From Sipunculus nudus (taxonomy: Eukaryota; Annelida; Sipuncula; Golfingiida; Sipunculidae), in contig CM049320.1 in NCBI GenBank assembly GCA_026874595.1, positions 27,195,214 through 27,259,213 of the forward strand: DNA of 64,000 bases, in the 5' to 3' direction. The notes below the pieces were generated by a model that was not told where the DNA came from, did not search any database, and saw only the letters and a list, made by a program, of their open reading frames with translations. Below, one piece after another: positions 24,325 to 36,484 of this stretch (positions within the stretch are counted from its first letter, which is position 1; each line of letters starts with the position of its first letter). The translations under genes and the position numbers were made by a program.

Positions 24325-27300
24325 TTAGTTCAGCTGACTGAAATCAACCGAGGTATAGGAATGGTGCTTTGTACGTCGCCGGTCTGTTAGCAGGGCACAA
24401 AACAAATCATAACCGCTAACCCTAGAAACTTGTAGCTGAAGATCCATGTAGGTTAACAAAAAAATCTCCTTGGAAACCTGAAATTAGGTCACTGTGATCT
24501 ATACCCTCCGAGCTATGGGGCTTGTAAGTACCCCCCCCCCCCCCCCCATATAATTAAACAAGGCCTACAGGCCTAATGCAACCTGCGCATTTGGATATAC
24601 ACGAGGTATAACGCTTCAATGCTGAACCATTATTTTTCATATATATGAAAATAATGTCCCCAAAATCTCCTACCATGCCGAAAATTAGGTCAATAGGACC
24701 TCGTTCCTTTGTGATATTAAGGAATAACCTCAATTTTTATTAGAAATCTATTTTTACTCTTCAGGACTGCCTAATATCAAAACCACTCATCTGGTTTTCT
24801 TCATATTTACCATAAATATTCCTCTATATAGTTCCTATGTACATGCCAGAAATTGAGTCAGTATTATTAAATTTTAAAAAGTTATGGGCCAAAACATAAT
24901 GCACTTTGTAAAAAAAATCAGGAAAGATATTTGGTCACTTAAGACCAAAGTGTTAAAGGTAGGGACTTTTTTTCAGTAATACAACTTTAATTAATCAAAA
25001 TTTAATTGTATACCAAAAATTATATCAAAATCTGTTAATTTTTTTAAATATTGGCAAAAATATAAAATTGGTACCTTAAATTTTCCCCAACTTTGACCAC
25101 GGCACGTTTTTTTCCTGTAAGTACTGTGGATTAAATTTTCACAGCATGTACACATAAGGATTTAATCTGTTAAAATCAGAAATTTGAAAATAAAAGCAAA
25201 ATTAGGCTAGTTATTGAATTTTTTTGGAGGCTTTTGTTGTTTTCCCTTACATTGTCAAGCAGTCCACTTTGATGACTGTAGGTCATTCAGTGCACATCTC
25301 TATGCTCCTCAGAATGTTGACATAATGCTAGATGTCCCCAAAATCTCCTACCATACCGAAAATTGGGTCATTAGGACTTCGTTCCTTCGAGATATTAAGG
25401 AAAACCCTCCGTTTTCCATAAAAAAGCCATTGTTACACTTCAAGGCTGCCTAATATCAAAACCACTGATCTGTTTTTGATCATGTTTAGTATTCACATTC
25501 TTTCATACATCTTCTATGAACATACCAAAAATTAGGTCAGTATTGGGTATTATTTTGAGGTTATGGGCCAAAATATAATGCCATTTTTAAAAAATCAGGA
25601 AATATATTTACTCACCTAACATGAGAATTGCTGAACCTAGAGACTTTTTATCAGGAATATAACTTTATTTAATCAAGATTCAATTGTTTAACCAAAATTT
25701 GATCTGAATTTTGCAAATTTTTCAAGTTATTAGCATAAATAAAAAATCAATACCTTAAATTTTGTCCAATTTTGGCAATGGTACGTTTTTTCCCAGTAAG
25801 CACTGTTGATTTAATTTTCACAGCATATATACATAAGGATTTAATCTTTTAAAATCTGAAATTTCAAAGAAATTGATTGGAAGGAATAGCTTTTATTCAC
25901 GTTTTCATACACCATGTCAAGTGTTGTTTACATCTAGCCCATCTAGTAGTACAGCCTTCACTTGCATTATGTAACCCACCCCAGGCAGCTTGCCTTGGCT
26001 CAGCTTGGCCACTACCAGCGAGCTTCCCCTCTGCCCTGCACTCCCCCCCCCCCCCCGATGGTGCATAAACTAGATGAATGTTATTATTTTCTGTATTTGA
26101 TTCATTCTTATTCTAGGCTATGCTACATTTTAGATTTTGTATTGTACCACCAGGGTTACAATAATTAAAGTGTACATTTAATTGTGTCCACAAAGTGGTG
26201 TTTTGCTATGAAAGTGTGGATGTTCATCAGATAAGTAATTCCTTACTTCAGAAGAGTAAAAACTTCACCAGGTGTGAAATTGACTATTAATTCCAGTAAT
26301 AAATTAAAACTGGGATAGTAATTAGCACAATGATATTGTTTGTCCCTCATTCAACTAACAGTGTGTATACTTTATTTGAATAGATGTTTTATTTTATCAA
26401 ATTTACTGAATCTTTTATTTTATTTTGGTGAATAAAATTAAGCATGTACTGAAAACTCCAATTTGCAAAACTGTTTAATAGTGATTCAAGGAATATTCTT
26501 GTAGATGCCATGTTGTGGCATTATTTTCTTTTAAATTCAGTTTAAACATTTATGATTTAAAAATAATAAAATATAAGTGTATGCATAATATGACCCAATA
26601 TGAGCTACACTCTGGATATATGATGATTGCAACTTTTTTCAATAATTCTAATATTTTAACTTAGAGTTTCAGTTTTTACTCTGTATCTATAATGATTGCA
26701 ACTTTTGCAACAATTCTATTATTTTAACTTATATTTTCAGTTTTTTTATTGAAAATTTATAAAAACCTGTAAATAAAAAAAATGATTCAGATAAAAACTT
26801 CTTAATGGAAAAAGTGGATATGCTAAAAAAATAGGCTTATATATAAACTTAAAAGCATTATTCCCTTGAAAGTGAAATAAAGGGAATTCTGTCCACTTGC
26901 CTGTCCATCTGTAAATTTTCATATGCATCACTGAGTGAGTATCTCAAAACTTTTACTGTTTTTCTTCATGACAGTCTTGTAAGAGTATTAGTTTGCAATA
27001 ATATATTTAGAACTTTACTATAACCAAGTAGGAGGGCCCCTTTCCTCTAAGCTTTTCATATTCTTATATAAATGAAAAACATTACAATAGAATATTTCTA
27101 CATCCACCTTCGTGCTGCCCTCACTTTTCCCTTCTCCGAACCCCATCCCAAAGTCAGCCTCAGTAAGCAAGAACAAGATGAATCAGATATATTCATACTA
27201 TTCGTCCATAGGTACCTATGTACATGCCAGAAATTATGTCAATATTGTGTAATATGTAGACATAGTGGGCATCACAATAATGTACCTTGTCAAGACTAAA

Positions 27301-27730
27301 GAGATATTGTGTCATACAGTCACAAATTCATAAATCACTTCATCAGCATAATTAATCATAACATCATATCTGTCAAATTGAAAGCTTGCAGACTACCATA
27401 CACTTTAGATCCTTCAACAAAGAAAGAGCCTTATCATCATTCTACTACTGCTTATTACTGCTGTCATTGCATTCATATTTGCTCAAATATATCACAATTT
27501 ACAACCCGTCCTAAATAAATAAAAATAAACCATTATATCTTACTCTATTAATCCATCAGTCAGGTAATTTCATTTATCATTTACTCACATATTACATTAC
27601 ATTCCTTTATAATAGCCCAACATGTCCATGATATTAATAAGCTTTATGGACTCGATATAGTATCACAGTGGAGAAACATTTATAGTCCAATCACGATCAG
27701 CTGAGTGCCGTGACCCATGGGTCCCTTGTT
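24325..27730 (+). mobile_element. E-family repeat E2, tail type II
   Basis: Degraded 5' end (TAGTTCAGCTGACTG at 24325), two central units (about 24650-25190 and 25320-25870), then a long tail (26000-27700) and the 3' palindrome CAGCTGAGTGCC..GACCCATGGGTCCC ending in TTGTT. The tail is a near-identical inverted match to 38603-40320. It contains several C runs (24531-24547, 26043-26056) and no supported gene. Confidence 0.75.
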
Positions 27731-29179
27731 ATATGATAGAAGGAAACCATGTCCTAGGATATTTCTTTTGAAAAACTGAACGATTCAACATGACAGTTTC
27801 TTCATAAACATTTTTCAAGCTGAAAGAGGCTAAAATTATGAGTTTTTTGCCCATAAAAAACAGGTCAGTGTAAGTGGCACCACGAAATCTGCAATTTGAA
27901 ATATGACTCATGTTACCAACATTTGCACAATACTTGGTAATGCTAGCTTCTGTCATTTCTGAGATTACTATGTCAACTGGTATGCTTACTTGACCATATG
28001 ACTAAGTTCAAATTTGTGTAACTAAAATTTATCAAACACAAACCATTTTAACAAATTTGAGAGGGCTCGCCTCTGGGATCATTTCTGTAAAATATTGAAC
28101 AATTTGGCTGAGCCATTAATATGAAGAAGACTTTTTAAGGTTTTCAGCTTTTTTTCCTATACAAATAAAAGAAAATGCAGATAGCAAAAAAAAGCTGAAT
28201 CCCAAAACATTTGATATGTGACAGATAATTGCATCAAATCTGGGGATGGTAGCTCCTACTGTTCCTGAGAAATTATGAGTTAATATACAGATGATATCTA
28301 AATTCATAAATCTACATTTTTTAAAAGATTTTAAAAACATTCTTGTCAATATTTACCATAGATAATCTGAAATCTTAATATCAAGAGGCATGATGTAATG
28401 GATGCTGATATACTGGTGCCAGGCTAGATGTATCAGCTTCACACAGCTAACATATATGGTAAAATGACTCGATTCAATCTTTATAATTCAGCCAAGATTC
28501 ATTCTTTGGAACCATAAAAGACAATTACTATAAGAATTTTTCAGGGAATTATTCTTGTAAAATATATAACAAACTGGCCTCAGTGTTTTCAGTCGAAAAA
28601 CGTTTTGCAGGTTAATAACTCATATAGGAAAATACAGCAAAATGGCTAAGTTCAGCTTCCCATAACTTAGCCAAAAATCACTGATTCAATACCATTTGAA
28701 CAAACTTGAATTATCAACATATAAGGATAATGAATGTGTGAGATTTAAGAATTTGGCCCAGCGATTTTTGAGAAGGAGATCTTTTTAACCACTTAGCTTA
28801 AATGAGATGTTATGGCATATGACTAAATTCAGCCTCCCATAACTCGGCCAAAAGTCACTGAACTAGCTGAGACCATTTGAACAGACTTCATAAAGCACTA
28901 CCCTAGGATCGCTTCTGTGCCATATTGAACAATTTGGCCTTATGGTTTCAGAACAGAAGTTCTTTGTAGCCCTTAGTATGATAAGGGCACTGATGACCCC
29001 CGTACATAAAAGGCCGATGCAGCTGGCACCACCAATACCTCAATTTCAGATATGACTCATGTGAACAACATTGGCATAAAATTTGGTGATGATAGCTCTC
29101 ACCGTTTCTAAGATTGTAATTTTAGTATGCATTTTTTGACAGAAGACTAAATTCAACTTCCTATAACTCGGCCAAAAAT
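27731..29179 (-). repeat. Tandem units of the G repeat family
   Basis: A segment with CATAACTCGGCCAAAA, TCACTGAACT, ACCATTTGAACAAACTT, GGATC.TTTCTGTGAAATATTG and AACAATTTGGCC recurs about five times, roughly every 150-330 bp (28030-28110, 28490-28600, 28660-28760, 28840-28950, 29160-29260). The copies are divergent. They merge into the left arm of the inverted structure at 29180. Confidence 0.55.
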
Positions 29180-30110
29180 CACCGAACTTAAACCATTCGA
29201 GCAAACTTGGGAGAGATTGTTCAAGGAATCATTTCTGTGAAATACTGGACAATTTTTATCACAAAGTTTCGGAGAAGATTTTTAAAGCTTTTTTTAGCTT
29301 TTTCCCTAGAAAATGCAGTTAGCCGAAAAATAAGCAAAATCTGATAGAGTTTTTTAGATGACTAATTTTTTGCATAAAATTTCGTGATGCTAACTCTTGC
29401 CGTTTTCAAGATAATATGGGTTTACGTACAGACGTTGGACGACGAACGCCGGACGACGCCACACTATCGCATAAGCTCATAGGTTCGCAAAAAATGGATA
29501 CAAAACCTCCAGGATCGTGATAATTAATGCATGCAATGGAATGCCATGAATCTTTCCTTGAATATTGACAATGACTAGTTTTGTCAGTTCATAAAAACTA
29601 GCGGCGCCACCTGTATTTTTTTTATTTTTATGATTTTTTTCTGTTTTTGAGACCATCAAATGACAGCAGTTATGTCAGTTTCTCAGCTGTGGCTTCATCT
29701 AGCTTCCTGAAACCCAGTGTTTTTATTGATTATGATTGTTGCCTTCAGTACCTGAAGACTGATGGCGCCATCTGTATTTTTTCTCTTTTTGATGCATTTC
29801 AGCGAACCTGTGAGCTTATGCGATGGTGCAGCGTCGTGCGTCGTGTGTCGTCTGTACGTTAACCATAGCTATCTCAAAAATGGCAGGAGCTAACATCAAA
29901 TTTTTTTTCAAATGATCAGTCATCTGAAAATCTCTATCGGATTTTGCTTTTTTTTTCTAACTGCATTTTCTGAGATTTTATAGGGGAAACGCTTAAAAAA
30001 GCTCTTAAAATCTGTTTCTCCGAAAATGTCCAGGCAAATTGTCTAATATTTCACAGAAATAATCCCTGGAACAATCTTTCTCAAATTTGTTCGAATGGTT
30101 CCAGTTCAGA
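29180..30110. repeat. Opposed G-family ends: about 305-bp arms, 313-bp loop
   Basis: The left arm 29180-29488 is the imperfect inverse of 29802-30110. Both arms carry GCGAACCT.TGAGCTTATGCG next to a run of CGTCG words, and both carry the TCGGATTTTGCTTTTT / TTAGC..AACTGCATTTTCT region in opposite orientation. The loop 29489-29801 holds two GGCGCCACCTGTATTTTTT-like blocks. This is either two head-to-head copies or one foldback element. Confidence 0.6.
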
Positions 30111-30482
30111 GATGTTTATGATGAAACAGTTAAGCTGATTTGTTTAACTTTACAAGAATTATTCTATGGTAGGGTTCTGTTGGATTTATAAGAATAGATT
30201 GGGTAAATACAGCTTTTAAAAGGCAGTGTAGCCAATTGGGAAAAAGTCTGTGTTTGAAACCAGATTTGACAACATGTTGAGTTTCAGCAGCAAAGTCAAG
30301 AGGTCACTCAGTACAACCAGGTGGGGTCCAGAAATCACGATGGCAACTGTCCTGGCTGTGTCTGGTGTATAGACAATGTGTCTAGACGTCTAGACACATC
30401 GTCCAGACGCAGAATGCCCAGATTAAAACTATATCTTTAGAACTATATCTTTCAACTGTTTGAAAAAACTTTTGTGTGCATT

Positions 30483-30670
30483 TTAGCGAATCTGTGAGCT
30501 TATGCAATTGTGTGGCGTCATCCGTCGGCCGTCATGCGTCATAGCTATCTAAACAAATTTGTCATCTAAAAATTTCTATTTAATTTTGCTTATTTCTTTG
30601 CTAACTGCCATTTCTTTCTTAGATTTTATAGGGAAGAAGCTAAAAAACATAAAAAATGTTCTCCTCCGAA
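30483..30670 (+). repeat. G-family end, third copy
   Basis: TTTTAGCGAATCTGTGAGC and TTATGCAATTGTGTGGCGTC followed by the same downstream sequence as 29802-30000 (ATAGCTATCT, ATTTTGCTTATTTC, CTAACTGCC). It is truncated on the right. Confidence 0.6.
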
Positions 30671-30762
30671 ACCATGCTGCCAAATTGTCCATTCATCTGT
30701 CCCAATAATCCTCCCTGGCAAAAAGAACATATCCAAAATATCCTGACTGATACATCCTAGTT

Positions 30763-31940
30763 GTATCCGCCAAAACAGAGTTTTGCGGATATTATGTGTT
30801 CAGTAGGACGCCACGGCCGCCACTGCCGCATAGGTTTCCGGAGAACTCCTCCTTAACCACTGTTTTTTTAAATTCGGGATTATAATCGGGTCACATGTGA
30901 ACTGCTGCGCCCTCATTTTAGGTTGACCTCTTACCTTTCCTCTCTGCCCAGCATCCATTTGTGCGTCTGTTTCCACACATAAACCCACTTATCTTGGAAC
31001 CGTTTGACCGACCAGGGTGAAAAAACTTTGCACAAATGTAGCCATTGGAAAGCTTTATAACATACACTAAAATGGTGGCGACACCTGCAACCATTTTTGC
31101 ACAGCGTCCATCTGTTCATCTGCCTTGGGATAAAACCACTCATTTCCCTGCATTGGTTTTACTTATCCACCTGAAATTTTGCATTTGTATACACCCTGGT
31201 TAGCTTTCTTGATTTTATGACAGGCGGCGCCACCTACATACACGTTAACGCTGCAGACATCCAAGCTCATATCTCGGAAACTGTCTGACTGATTGGGCAA
31301 AATGTTGCATGTGTATAGATCTCACATAGCTCTTCATCATACGCAAAATTGGTGGCGCCTCCTTCAACCATTTTTGCACAGCGTCCATCTGTTATTCTGC
31401 CGTGGGAAAAAAAATCACTCTTATCTCTGCAGTGGTTGGACATTTCTGCCTAAAATTTTGCAGGTTTATACATCTTGGATAGCTTTCTGGCGTTTGTGGC
31501 AGGTGGCGCCACCTACATTTCTGTTTACGCTGCAGACATCCAGGCTTATATATCAGGACTGGTTTGACATATCCCCCCGATATTTTTTTGCATGTGTATA
31601 GATCTCGTATAGCTCTTAATCATAAACAAGATTGCTGGCGCCACCTGCCACATTTTTTGCACAGCATCTTTCTGTTTGTGTGCTCAGGGATAAAATCACT
31701 CATATACAAGTAGTGGTTTGACTTATCTGCCTAAAATTTTGCATATGTATACATCTTGGACAGCTTTCTGGAATTTGTGGTAGGTGGTGCTACCTTCATA
31801 CACATTTCAGCTCCAGACATCTATGCTAATATGCAACACTTCACTCTATTTCCCCTTGCCACTCAATCCATGCCTCACTTCCCCTGTCCTACGGATACAC
31901 GTAGTCGCTTGTCAACTACCCATTTTCTGGTTTCAAAATG
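30763..31940 (+). mobile_element. F-family repeat, copy 2
   Basis: Same 5' hairpin (GTATCCGCCAAAAC at 30763) and same 3' landmark (ACGGATACACGTAGTCGCTTG near 31890) as the copy at 15091. Three periods of the 279-bp unit remain. The palindrome is at 31073, 31351 and 31634 in one phase and at 31223, 31502 and 31783 in the other. Most copies carry one or two changes, so this copy is more decayed. Confidence 0.8.
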
Positions 31941-32627
31941 TCCTAGTCCGAAACTTGCAGGTCCAAAACGTCCATTTTGCTGAAATCATAATGACTAAGG
32001 TAGATATGCAGGACATAAGAGGATCAATATTAAATTTTAAAAATAAACCTCCATTCAAACTCCAAACTTTGGTCAGGTTTGCATAAGGCCTGTAGGCCTT
32101 GTTTTCTTTATTTTGAGAAAATTGATTCTATCAGATTGCAGCTGTGCTTTAATCTGCGTCCTGAAACCTTGTGTGGTTATTATATTAGGGCACAAATCAG
32201 TAATAATCCCGTCCTTTCCTCTTTCTGTATGTCTGTCAAAATTGTTTCCTGATGATAACTCTGGTTTTGATTGACATGGATTCAAAACTTGACCTACATA
32301 TGGCCTACCTCTGACGCAATAACTCTATTGATTTTGGGGGTCCAAGGTCACAGGACCCACTTATTATAAAAGACTGTGGATGCATTTTAAGCAAAACTTT
32401 TCATCGCAAACATTCCATCTTGCACACATAGCTGACCAGCCAATGGGGGAAGAACCTGAAGGTCAATTTGGCCATCTCCAGTCCACATTTGTTTCCGGAT
32501 GATAGCTCCAGTTTTGATTGACATATTTGTTTCTATCTGGACTTATTTATGAACTACCTATAATGAAAGAACCCTTTTGCTTTTTGGGTCATGATGTCCA
32601 AGGTCAATTTCACAGGACTCACTTTTT
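31941..32627. other. Noncoding spacer
   Basis: Short direct repeats with GTTTCCTGATGATAACTC and GGTTTTGATTGACAT recur at about 32245 and 32490. They resemble the units inside the neighbouring element, so this may be its eroded extension. No gene. Confidence 0.4.
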
Positions 32628-35037
32628 ACAAGTGACCCATGGGTCATGACGCTTAGCTGCCAAGCATGACCTGCGACATCATGGGCTGAGATTCACAACT
32701 TCCAGTCAAATTTTGAAGAACCAATTTGCCAATTTGTTGAAATTTTCTACGACAACAGAAATATATATCACCTATGTCTGGTTAAAACACAGTGAATTGA
32801 TGGTCTGAGGAAAATGTATGATTGTTAAGGTATCCAGAACTATTCCCATAGCTTACTTGATACCTGTCAGTCTCAAAAGGAACACCACAAAGGGCAAATA
32901 TAAGATCAAAATATATAGCAAAAAATCAAGGAAATCAATGAAAGAATTATTGAGAAACAGGTGCTTCTGTATGAATTTTTATTCAATACAAGCTAACTGT
33001 ACTGCACTTTCATATATGATGTTAATATTTATTAAGAAATATTTGACCCAATCCTTTGCAAGATTACATTAATATACGTCCGACTGCCTTCACTTTAACA
33101 GTTCTTGAGATAATATGATCAAAAGGAATTTAAAGATGGTTGCCTGGTGGCCATTTTGGACTTCTGACAGGTCTGAAATCAGACAACAACCATTCTCTAA
33201 ATCGGACCAAAATTTGAAGGAAAATTACTGAAACTGCACTGAAAAAAGGATTTCTAAGGTGGCTAACTGGCAGACATAATGGATTTCTGACAAGTCTGAC
33301 ATTTGATATCACACATCCTCCAAAAAGAGACCAAACTTGGGGCAAATTCTCCAAATGATGTTACAGTAATGAATGTCCAAAACAATTCAAAAGGCATGTT
33401 CAGGCGCTCATATCAGATTTACAGATATGCAAATGTAAATGTGTAGGTCCAATATTTTTTATTATCACTCTGCTTTTCAATGGGGTCAGCAGGGTTGGTT
33501 AACTGCAAAACCTGAAAGAAAAGAAATGCAGAAAGCATGACTAAGAGTCTTGTAATAAAATAAAGCCATCCTAAATCAAGTACACATCCACATATTATGA
33601 GAACAAACACTTGCTTTTATATGTGGTGATTTACATAAAAATATTCAGATATCTAGGAAACTAAGTTTATTGCTATGATTCCATAAAATAAACTGCAAAA
33701 TGTTCCCATCATCTTATAAATCAGTAGCTAAACCTTAATACTATACTCTCATAGTGTTAATTCCTGGCTGAAGTATTCCAACAACAGTGTTTTGTTATGC
33801 AGTAACGAGGTACTTATCACTCAGCCTTATCACTTAATAGCTTGATACAAAAGGGAGTCATATGTCACCAGTGTCACTCACAATAACAGCCACACGGTGA
33901 GATGTACCAGCTGGAGTGCAAGCTTATATATACAAGAAAAATAGAGATGGTCTACAAAATAAGTTGACCTGACCTATGACCTTGGCCTTTTGCCCACATA
34001 TCAACTGGATTCTTTCTAAATGATGGGTAACTACTAACCAATTACATCTGGCCGGGTGTAATTACTTGGCAACCAATGAGTGAATAACTTAGACCTGCAA
34101 ACTTAAATCTCCTGACCAGCTGACCTCATAATCAATTAGTTATTTCTTCATGCAAAAAGACCCATAAATATGAAGTTTGAATCACATTGAGTGATGCATA
34201 GATGTGGCATATGTGAAAGACTGAAGGTTTGGGTTTAACAGTTTCGCTTGAAATATGTTCACAAGGATTTAGAACAATATTGTGACCTTGACCTTTGACC
34301 TTTTGAACTCAACTTCAATAGGCTTCTTTCCCTATTGGTAAGAAAGCCATATATGACAGATGGAAAGTATAGATTGAAAAGTTTGTCTTAAAATGACTCG
34401 CAAGAAGAGGGTGCTGTGAACTTGACCTTTGACCTCAAAATCAACAGGTCTTTCCCCTGTTGGCAGAGAAGCGATATCAGTGCTGAAAGGTTTGGAATGA
34501 AAGGTCTAGCTTGAAATGTGTCCACAACCTTTTCAAAGAAGTGGATCCTGTGACCCTGACCTTTGACCTTGTGACCTCAACATCTATAGGATTCTTCTCC
34601 CACTTAGTAGGTGAGCTATATGTGAAAGATCAAAGAATTGGGATGAAAGGTTTGGCTTAAAATGCATCCACAGGCTTTTCAAAGAAGTTGGTTCTGTGAT
34701 CTTGACCTTTGACCTTGGGACCTCAAAATAATTATGGTTCTTCCCCTGTTGGTAGGTGAGCTGTATGTGAAAGATGGGAGGTTTGGGATGAAAATTTTGG
34801 CTAAAAGAATTATTTCTGGGGGGTGCAAACACACCCCATAACTTTGAGAATATAGGTCGCAGTGACCTAATTTCAGGTTTGCAAGGAGATCTTTTTAGAA
34901 CCTCTAAGACTGCATAGGGTTCATGGCCCTAGCCCCTACGGTTAGGATTTGTGCCCTGCTAACGGACGGACGGCCGGACGGAAGGACAAAGACCCATCGC
35001 TATAGCCCAGCATGACTGAAAGTCAGCTGAGCTAAAA
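32628..35037 (-). mobile_element. E-family repeat E3 with TGACCTTTGACC tandem units
   Basis: In minus orientation it starts at 35037 with the AGCTCAGCTGACTTTCAGTCATG-type hairpin and GTCCGTCC-like sequence. It ends at 32628-32655 with the GACCCATGGGTC palindrome. Its central array (about 34150-34810) differs from the other copies: units of about 134-146 bp carry perfect TGACCTTTGACC at 34289, 34423, 34557 and 34703 (plus strand). No coding region. Confidence 0.65.
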
Positions 35038-35214
35038 AGATTGTGGATGTATTTTAAGCCCAAATTCCATCCAAAACCTTTAATCTTTCAGATATTGTTT
35101 ACCTGCCAGGTCAAGGTCACAGGAGCCATCCATTCACAAATGTACTCTACTACAGTGCTATGCCCTACTTTGATTTCTGAACTCCTCCTGTACCGTTAAC
35201 AACCATGACTCGCA

Positions 35215-35385
35215 ACTTACACATCTGTACACACTTGCAGCTTACACATGCATCTGTACACACTTGCAGCTTACACATCTGTACACACTTAAAGCTTACA
35301 CATCTGTACACACTTAAAGCTTACACATCGGTACACACTTAAAGCTTACACATCTGTACACACTTGCAGCTTGCACACCTGTACA
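35215..35385. repeat. 25-bp minisatellite
   Basis: About six to seven units of CTTACACATCTGTACACACT plus a TTGCAG or TTAAAG ending. The GTACACAC anchors in the core are spaced 25 bp (35281, 35306, 35331, 35356). Two unit variants (GCAG and AAAG) are arranged in blocks. Confidence 0.9.
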
Positions 35386-35506
35386 GGACAGGTTCATTGC
35401 ATAATCATGATTTTTTTTCCTTGGTTAATTAGTTAATGTATATTAACAGAAGAGGGAAATATATGCTCTAATAATAACACCAAAAATCAAACTTGTCAAT
35501 CTCAAT

Positions 35507-35512
35507 TTTATT
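35507..35512 (-). terminator. Candidate poly(A) signal for MICOS10
   Basis: AATAAA on the minus strand, about 520 nt beyond the stop of the tentative last Mic10 exon. It depends entirely on that exon being correct. Confidence 0.2.
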
Positions 35513-36028
35513 TTTCAATAAAATATATCACAATCCAGCATACCTTATATGCAAATTACCGATTAACTGAGATTGGCTAAAGTTCTGAACCTGTATATCA
35601 TCACTGGATTTTCTCTGTGTTGAGATTACAAGGACCAAGTTAGACTTACATGATTCAGAAAAATTGTCCTGACTGAAACTATGTCTGAATACCACTGTAC
35701 AAAAGGGATTTGCCTTGAAGTTCAAGACCTTAATCTGATGGTCGAGTATATTCATAGAAGTGAAGAAAGAAAAACATTCAAACCTACCAATCTTGTTAAC
35801 AAATATTCTAGTTGTCTAAACTTTCTTAGTATTTGGTATAGTAACAATTTAAGTTGTACACCAGTTTTACTTAATAATGGAGAGTTACAATTTGAGCATT
35901 AAAAAACACTTTGTAGGTTACATAATTGTTAAACACTGAAGCACTGCTTAATGTTTGCTTGGTCCAGTATTCTTGCACCAGGCTGCTGAAATCTATGTAC
36001 ATAATGTCCAACTGGTAGGACGGTGCTC

Positions 36029-36058
36029 CTAACTAGATTGTGACGGCTTCTGTAGGAC
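36029..36058 (-). CDS. MICOS10: Tentative last exon of Mic10
   Basis: Exon 3 of Mic10 ends in phase 0 at a good donor, so a short terminal exon is required. Here the minus strand shows TTATAATTTCAG, then nine codons (VLQKPSQSS) and TAG. Phase fits, and a short polar C-terminal tail is normal for Mic10. The resulting protein would be 88 residues (human is 78). This small exon was picked on splice signal, phase and length only. Another exon nearer 45.8 kb cannot be excluded. Confidence 0.35.
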   Translation of the reverse strand, partial: VLQKPSQSS

Positions 36059-36484
36059 CTGAAATTATAAACAAATGTACACTTAGAATATGAAACAGAC
36101 AAGCAAAATAATAGTATTAATATTACTTTGATACCATATTTATATACTATACTAGTTAGATACCAACATATTATCAAAATTTTTAACAAGAATACCAGAC
36201 CTATAAGCCACCCACTAAATTGTCTGTATTGCGGTAAAACTTTGAGGTGTCAAACTGGGGTCATATGTAAGGAAGAAAGGTCAAAAGTGTGTCTAAAGCA
36301 GGGCTTTCAGAAACATGGGGGTAAGCGTATGTGGTGCTCAAAATCCAACTTGGACACTTAGATCTGGGAACCAAGTCTCATACTGGGCGTGAAAATTTTA
36401 GGCCGTTTGAGAAGGGGATAAAATTTTGTAGCAGTCAGTGACCATTGCCAATATTGCACAGAAATAAAGTTATATCCTCTGGAA

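Noticed and set aside
25214..25453. 79-codon frame, also seen on the minus strand at 40790-41023
   Set aside because: Same E-family central unit in both places; the shared peptide reflects repeat identity, not a gene family.
27309..27518. 69-codon frame repeated at 38812-39021
   Set aside because: Part of the type II tail of E2 and E5, with no protein features.
35215..35385. CRISPR-like regular repeats
   Set aside because: The 25-bp units are directly adjacent, with no unique spacers, in a eukaryotic genome; this is a minisatellite.
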